A DNA stretch of 10,088 nucleotides from Modestobacter sp. (GTDB lineage: Bacteria; Actinomycetota; Actinomycetes; Mycobacteriales; Geodermatophilaceae), in the NCBI GenBank assembly GCA_025965635.1, contig JAOPWO010000029.1, positions 1-10,088 of the forward strand, read 5' to 3'. The notes beneath the pieces were generated by a model. It ran no database searches. It had not been told where the DNA came from and saw only the letters and a list, made by a program, of their open reading frames with translations. The position numbers and the translations under genes are program-made. Numbering within the stretch: the first letter of the stretch is position 1; each line of letters opens with the position of its first letter. Shown in pieces: positions 7,357-10,088 of this stretch.

Positions 7357-7722
7357 AGGGGGCCGAACCGCGCTCGGGTCGGGTGACCGGGCCGGCCGGG
7401 CGTCGGCGGGGGTCAGGAAAGCCTCGGACCAGATCCATCACCAGGTCGGCACTGCTGTACATCGACCCGTACCTCGGCACCCAGGGATGGGTCGCCAGGC
7501 TGCAGACCGCGTCGCCGCACTGCTCGCCGGCCGACCGGGCCGCGAAGCGTCACGGCGCCATCACGGAGCCCCGTCGACCTTGGATCGGAAGCGCCCCGGG
7601 CTCTTACTCGCAGGGACCTGGGGAGATCGAGTGTCCGAGGGGCGACACGGTACAGACGCACACGCTCGACTTCGGGTGGGTGACGGAGCCGCCGGCATCG
7701 GCATACCCGACCTCCCGGTGCG
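7357..7722. other. 366-nt convergent gap without a convincing gene
   Basis: This gap lies between the aldehyde dehydrogenase stop (+) and the stop of the 57-aa gene (-). Open frames exist on both strands, but their translations are Arg/Pro-rich and have no family look, and ribosome binding sites are lacking. It holds a GGCCGGCC-centred GC-rich stretch near 7390-7400, possibly part of a terminator. It also has a 5-bp inverted repeat, GTGTC/GACAC (7631-7635, 7644-7648), whose left arm could instead pair with ACGCTCG at 7662-7668. Nothing functional can be assigned. Confidence 0.4.
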
Positions 7723-7896
7723 TCAGGCGGTCTGGTCCGCCTCGGCGGAGACGACGGCTTCCTCGCGACTGGTGAACGGCCCCGCGCTGCGGGCGTCAGC
7801 GCGGCACGTCCACCGGTAGCCATCCGGAATCTGAACGATGAGGTAGCCGTCCGGGTCGGCGGGGCCGTGGCCCGGGCGTTCTTGTCGGTCGGTCAT
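7723..7896 (-). CDS. Small hypothetical protein coupled to GDPD gene
   Basis: The predicted product is a 57-aa soluble acidic protein, MTDRQERPGHG then DPDGYLIVQIPDGYRWTCRA and SAGPFTSREEAVVSAEAD. Its ATG overlaps the TGA stop of the glycerophosphodiester phosphodiesterase gene in an ATGA arrangement, the mark of translational coupling, and no ribosome binding site stands out. The pattern of two short strands (YLIVQI, YRWTCR) followed by 'GPFTSREEAVVSAEA', a helix-starting motif, looks like the compact beta-beta-alpha modules of small actinobacterial proteins of unknown function. I do not recognise a named family. The single Cys (~31) is not part of a visible metal site. The coupling and sensible composition make it likely real. 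Confidence 0.65.
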   Translation of the reverse strand: MTDRQERPGHGPADPDGYLIVQIPDGYRWTCRADARSAGPFTSREEAVVSAEADQTA

Positions 7897-9182
7897 GCGA
7901 ACACCACTTTCTTGAAGCGGACACCGGCGATCGCGCTGCCCAGGTGGACGACGGGCACGGGGCGGTAGGTGGCGTCTGCCACGGTCAGAGTTTCGGTGGC
8001 GGTGTCCGTGCGTGTGAAGGAGAGTCCCGAGCCGGTGACGGTGATCCGCAGCTGGACGTAGGTGCCCGGCGTCGGCGCCGTTCCCCCCGTCGAGGACGCC
8101 AGCGTGGAGGCGACACCCTCGACGACCCGATGGACCTCCAGATTGCCGTCTCCCCGCAGGAGGAAGAGGTAGCCGTTGGCGCCGGGCGACGAGTCGGACG
8201 ACGGTCGGTACGGGTGGTCGTCGGTGCTCAGGAAGACCCGCCCACAGCACCTGCGGCGGTCCCCGCGGGTCTGGTCCACCCGCACGTCGAGGTGCAGCGT
8301 GAACGCCTCCGGGTCCGGCGGTGCGAGGAAACCCATGAGCGTGGAGGTGACGGTGCCGGAGACGTCGAAGCCCCAGGAGGAGTCGTCCGGGTAGAACCGG
8401 CCGCGGCTGGTGTCCGGCAGCATCCCGGGCAGCCAGACCTGACGGGCGAACAGGTCCGAGGCGCGGCGGCCCGCGTCCCCCGCGATGTAGAGCGGGTCGT
8501 CGGAGAAGATCGCGTCCACGCCATCGGCGATGAGGGCATCCCGCTGGTGCCGGCGGTTGACCGTGTAGCAGGCCACGTCGATCCCCGCGGCATGTGCCGC
8601 CGTGCAGACCGTCGAGGTGACGTGGCCCGCCTCCGGGCCGATCCAGCCGAGGCCCTCGGCGGAGGCCCGGGCGATGTCGGTGCTGCCGAGCCAGATGACG
8701 CCCCACCCCCGCGAGCGTGCCAGCCGGCAGTCGGCGAGGGCGAAGGACTGGAGCAGCACGGACGCCGGGCTGACACCGCGTCGCTCGAGCGCGTCGATCA
8801 TCGGGCCCATCGCATCGATGCTCTTGGCCTCGGCGCAGAGGAGGACGCGGTTGCCGAACTCGGTGAGCACCTCCTCGAACAGCGGAGGGCGCAGCCCGTC
8901 GGGCCAGCCTCCGCCGAGGGTGACCGAGGCGTCGATGTCGAGCTGCTTCCAGGACACCGACGTGTGATCGGCGACGTTGCCGATGGAGGTGGTCATGCGG
9001 TCGACGGTGCCGTCGTGCATGACGCCGAGACCGCCGTCGGCGAGTGTCGACACGTCCTGCTCGATGACCGCCAGCCCCTGGCCCACCGCAACCCGGTAGC
9101 CCTCCATCGTGTGCTCGGGCACCTGCAGGGATCCGCCGCGGTGGGCGATGACGAACGGCCGGCCCAGGTCGGCGAAGGACAC
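7893..9182 (-). CDS. Glycerophosphodiester phosphodiesterase with C-terminal beta domain
   Basis: The predicted product is a 429-aa protein. Residues ~8-235 form a GDPD TIM barrel, which hydrolyses glycerophosphodiesters to glycerol-3-phosphate and an alcohol. Key residues visible: His14 in IAHRGG, Glu23 in VPEHT (usually PENT), Glu41 and Asp43 in VIEQDVSTLADG, His57 in MHDGTVDRMT, Glu118 and Lys120 in CAEAKS, and the closing YTVNR...GVDAIFSDDP (~206-230). Residues ~245-429 add a beta-rich region (FTLHLDVRVD, NGYLFLLRGDGNLEVHRV, TYVQLRITVTGSGLSF, VRFKKVVFA) that resembles a concanavalin/LamG-like sandwich. No signal peptide is seen. GTG 9182 is chosen because homology begins eight residues later. 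The frame is open to 9407, but that part is not protein-like. It is coupled to the 57-aa gene downstream. Confidence 0.85.
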   Translation of the reverse strand: MSFADLGRPFVIAHRGGSLQVPEHTMEGYRVAVGQGLAVIEQDVSTLADGGLGVMHDGTVDRMTTSIGNVADHTSVSWKQLDIDASVTLGGGWPDGLRPPLFEEVLTEFGNRVLLCAEAKSIDAMGPMIDALERRGVSPASVLLQSFALADCRLARSRGWGVIWLGSTDIARASAEGLGWIGPEAGHVTSTVCTAAHAAGIDVACYTVNRRHQRDALIADGVDAIFSDDPLYIAGDAGRRASDLFARQVWLPGMLPDTSRGRFYPDDSSWGFDVSGTVTSTLMGFLAPPDPEAFTLHLDVRVDQTRGDRRRCCGRVFLSTDDHPYRPSSDSSPGANGYLFLLRGDGNLEVHRVVEGVASTLASSTGGTAPTPGTYVQLRITVTGSGLSFTRTDTATETLTVADATYRPVPVVHLGSAIAGVRFKKVVFA

Positions 9183-9621
9183 GCACGACCCTGAGGCTGC
9201 TCCCTCGGGCCCGCGGGCTGCCGTGGTCAGCGGACAGCCGATGCGGAGGAATGTCCCCGGGGCACGGGACCGCTCGGGTCGAGCAACGATGTCATGTCCC
9301 GCCGTCCGCCCCTGCTGGAGAACCCGCCGACATCCGAGCGGTTCGCCGGCCGAGCACCAGCCTCGCACGGGCCCTGGGGGAGGAGCACCTTCCAGAGATC
9401 CGGTCACCCTGCCTGCTGACCGACGGCCTGCCGATGAGATCAGGGTCGGTGGGACTGGGCCACGCCGGCGCGACGCTCACCCTCTGCCAGCACGTGCACC
9501 CCGGCATGGGCCGCCAGGCCGACGGCCGCTTCGCGGTCGCCGGTCACCAGAAGCGCGGTGCGCAGCAGGCAGCCGTCCCCTGGCAGGACGCCCGAACAAT
9601 CCTTCGAGGCAGGATGCTGGC
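9183..9621. other. Divergent intergenic region
   Basis: This 439-nt gap lies between the GDPD gene (-) and the GDSL gene (+) and must hold both promoters, though no clear -10/-35 pair could be picked. Its right half contains the minus-strand ATPase-like fragment described separately. Long open frames in both directions have poor composition. Confidence 0.4.
9440..9592 (-). pseudogene. P-type ATPase/HAD-like fragment
   Basis: Read on the minus strand from about 9592 to a TGA at 9440-9442, one frame gives LLRTALLVTGDREAAVGLAA followed by HAGVHVLAE. This matches the region of P-type (heavy-metal) ATPases around the 'TGD' motif, where family members read like vvMvTGDN..tA.aiA...GI..v.Ae and then LPxDK. 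Here the expected lysine motif is missing and the frame changes to GERRAGVAQSHRP before the stop. No ATP-binding, DKTG or transmembrane parts are present, so this would be an isolated decayed remnant. About 30 matching residues is little, and a chance resemblance is possible. Confidence 0.4.
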
Positions 9622-10088
9622 GTGTCCTGCGACCTTCGCGTGTGCTTCATCGGCGACTCCTTCGTGGCCGGTGTCGGCGACCCCGACCACCTGGGCTGGG
9701 TGGGTCGCCTTGCTGCGCGGACCGAGCGCGAAGGGCAGCCCGTCACTGCGTACAACCTGGGGGTCCGGCGGCAGACCAGCGCCGACGTGCTGGTCCGCTG
9801 GCATGCCGAGTGCAGTCAGCGGCTGCCCGCCGCCGTGGACGCACGGGTCGTCGTCTCGTTGGGCGACAACGACACCACGCACGAGGACGGCGGACCCAGG
9901 GTCCGCCCGACCGATTCCGTCGCTCACCTCGGTGCGCTGCTGCGTGGCGCGGCCGCGGCGGGCTGGGCGGCGTTCGTGGTCGGCCCGCCGCCGGTCAGCG
10001 ACACCGCGCAGAACCAACGGACAGCGGCGTTGAACTCGGCCTTCGCCGATGTGTGTCACGCAGCCGGCGTTCGCTACGTCGGTGTCTT
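9622..10088 (+). CDS. SGNH/GDSL hydrolase, 3' end outside the window
   Basis: The first 155 codons of a lipase/esterase-type SGNH hydrolase are present; the frame has no stop and runs off the window. Block I is CFIGDSFVAGVGD (residues ~8-20), with nucleophile Ser13. Block II is AYNLGVRRQTSADV (~43-56), giving the oxyanion Gly. Block III is VVVSLGDNDTT (~76-86), in which G81-D-N83-D corresponds to the family GxND. Block V, with the catalytic Asp and His, would lie beyond 10088. No signal peptide precedes block I, suggesting a cytoplasmic enzyme. GTG 9622 follows an AGGCAGGA purine stretch (9607-9614). Family members deacylate small esters or carbohydrates; the substrate is unknown. It is divergent from the GDPD gene. 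Confidence 0.85.
   Translation, partial: MSCDLRVCFIGDSFVAGVGDPDHLGWVGRLAARTEREGQPVTAYNLGVRRQTSADVLVRWHAECSQRLPAAVDARVVVSLGDNDTTHEDGGPRVRPTDSVAHLGALLRGAAAAGWAAFVVGPPPVSDTAQNQRTAALNSAFADVCHAAGVRYVGV

Noticed and set aside
7628..7668. Competing short hairpins (CGAGTGT/ACGCTCG and GTGTC/GACAC) suggestive of a riboswitch
   Set aside because: The stems are only 5-7 bp with a wobble pair, lie between convergent gene ends rather than upstream of a gene, and resemble no known class.
5817..7775. 652-codon + strand frame across the aldehyde dehydrogenase
   Set aside because: Arg/Gly-rich shadow of the dehydrogenase reading frame with no motifs of its own.
7944..9194. 416-codon + strand frame opposite the GDPD gene
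   Set aside because: Asp/Arg/Gly-rich antisense shadow; the minus strand carries the full GDPD motif set.
9251..10033. 260-codon + strand frame overlapping the GDSL gene
   Set aside because: Its right half is a shadow of the SGNH motifs in the 9622 frame and its left half has no recognisable protein features.

Overview
The window is GC-rich throughout, with G/C strongly favoured at third codon positions, GTG starts mixed with ATG, and short actinobacterial-style intergenic gaps. Together these point to a chromosomal segment of a high-GC actinomycete. The gene types, notably the monocovalent FAD oxidoreductase and the GAF-like/LuxR regulator, would suit the Geodermatophilales or relatives, but that placement is inference. 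No rRNA, tRNA, CRISPR array, transposase or integrase was seen.

Left part (1-4088): a 12-helix MFS exporter-type transporter (+) converges on a small SnoaL/NTF2-like protein (-), whose GTG start lies 8 nt after a TAAGAT box and may be leaderless. About 640 nt without an intact gene follow. In that stretch, coding-like sequence moves between reading frames, which I read as a decayed gene. Next is a complete FAD-linked (PCMH/BBE-type) oxidoreductase (+).

Middle part (4089-7356), all on the + strand: a LuxR-type regulator, a 267-nt gap holding a perfect 14-bp palindrome and a perfect 8-bp hairpin, a 146-aa protein with an ABM-like N-terminal half, and a CoA-acylating-type aldehyde dehydrogenase starting at a GTG with a strong ribosome binding site. 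The layout suggests a small regulated unit for an aldehyde or oxidative step, with the palindrome as candidate operator. The substrate cannot be read from the sequence.

Right part (7357-10088): a 366-nt gap without a convincing gene, then a minus-strand pair in which a glycerophosphodiester phosphodiesterase with an extra C-terminal beta-rich domain is coupled by an ATGA overlap to a 57-aa protein. A 439-nt divergent intergenic region carries a short minus-strand fragment resembling the TGD segment of P-type ATPases. A SGNH/GDSL hydrolase (+) begins at 9622 and runs off the window. Most of the window is ordinary chromosomal content. The palindrome/hairpin leader, the two apparent gene remnants and the GDPD fusion are the parts that merit a second look.
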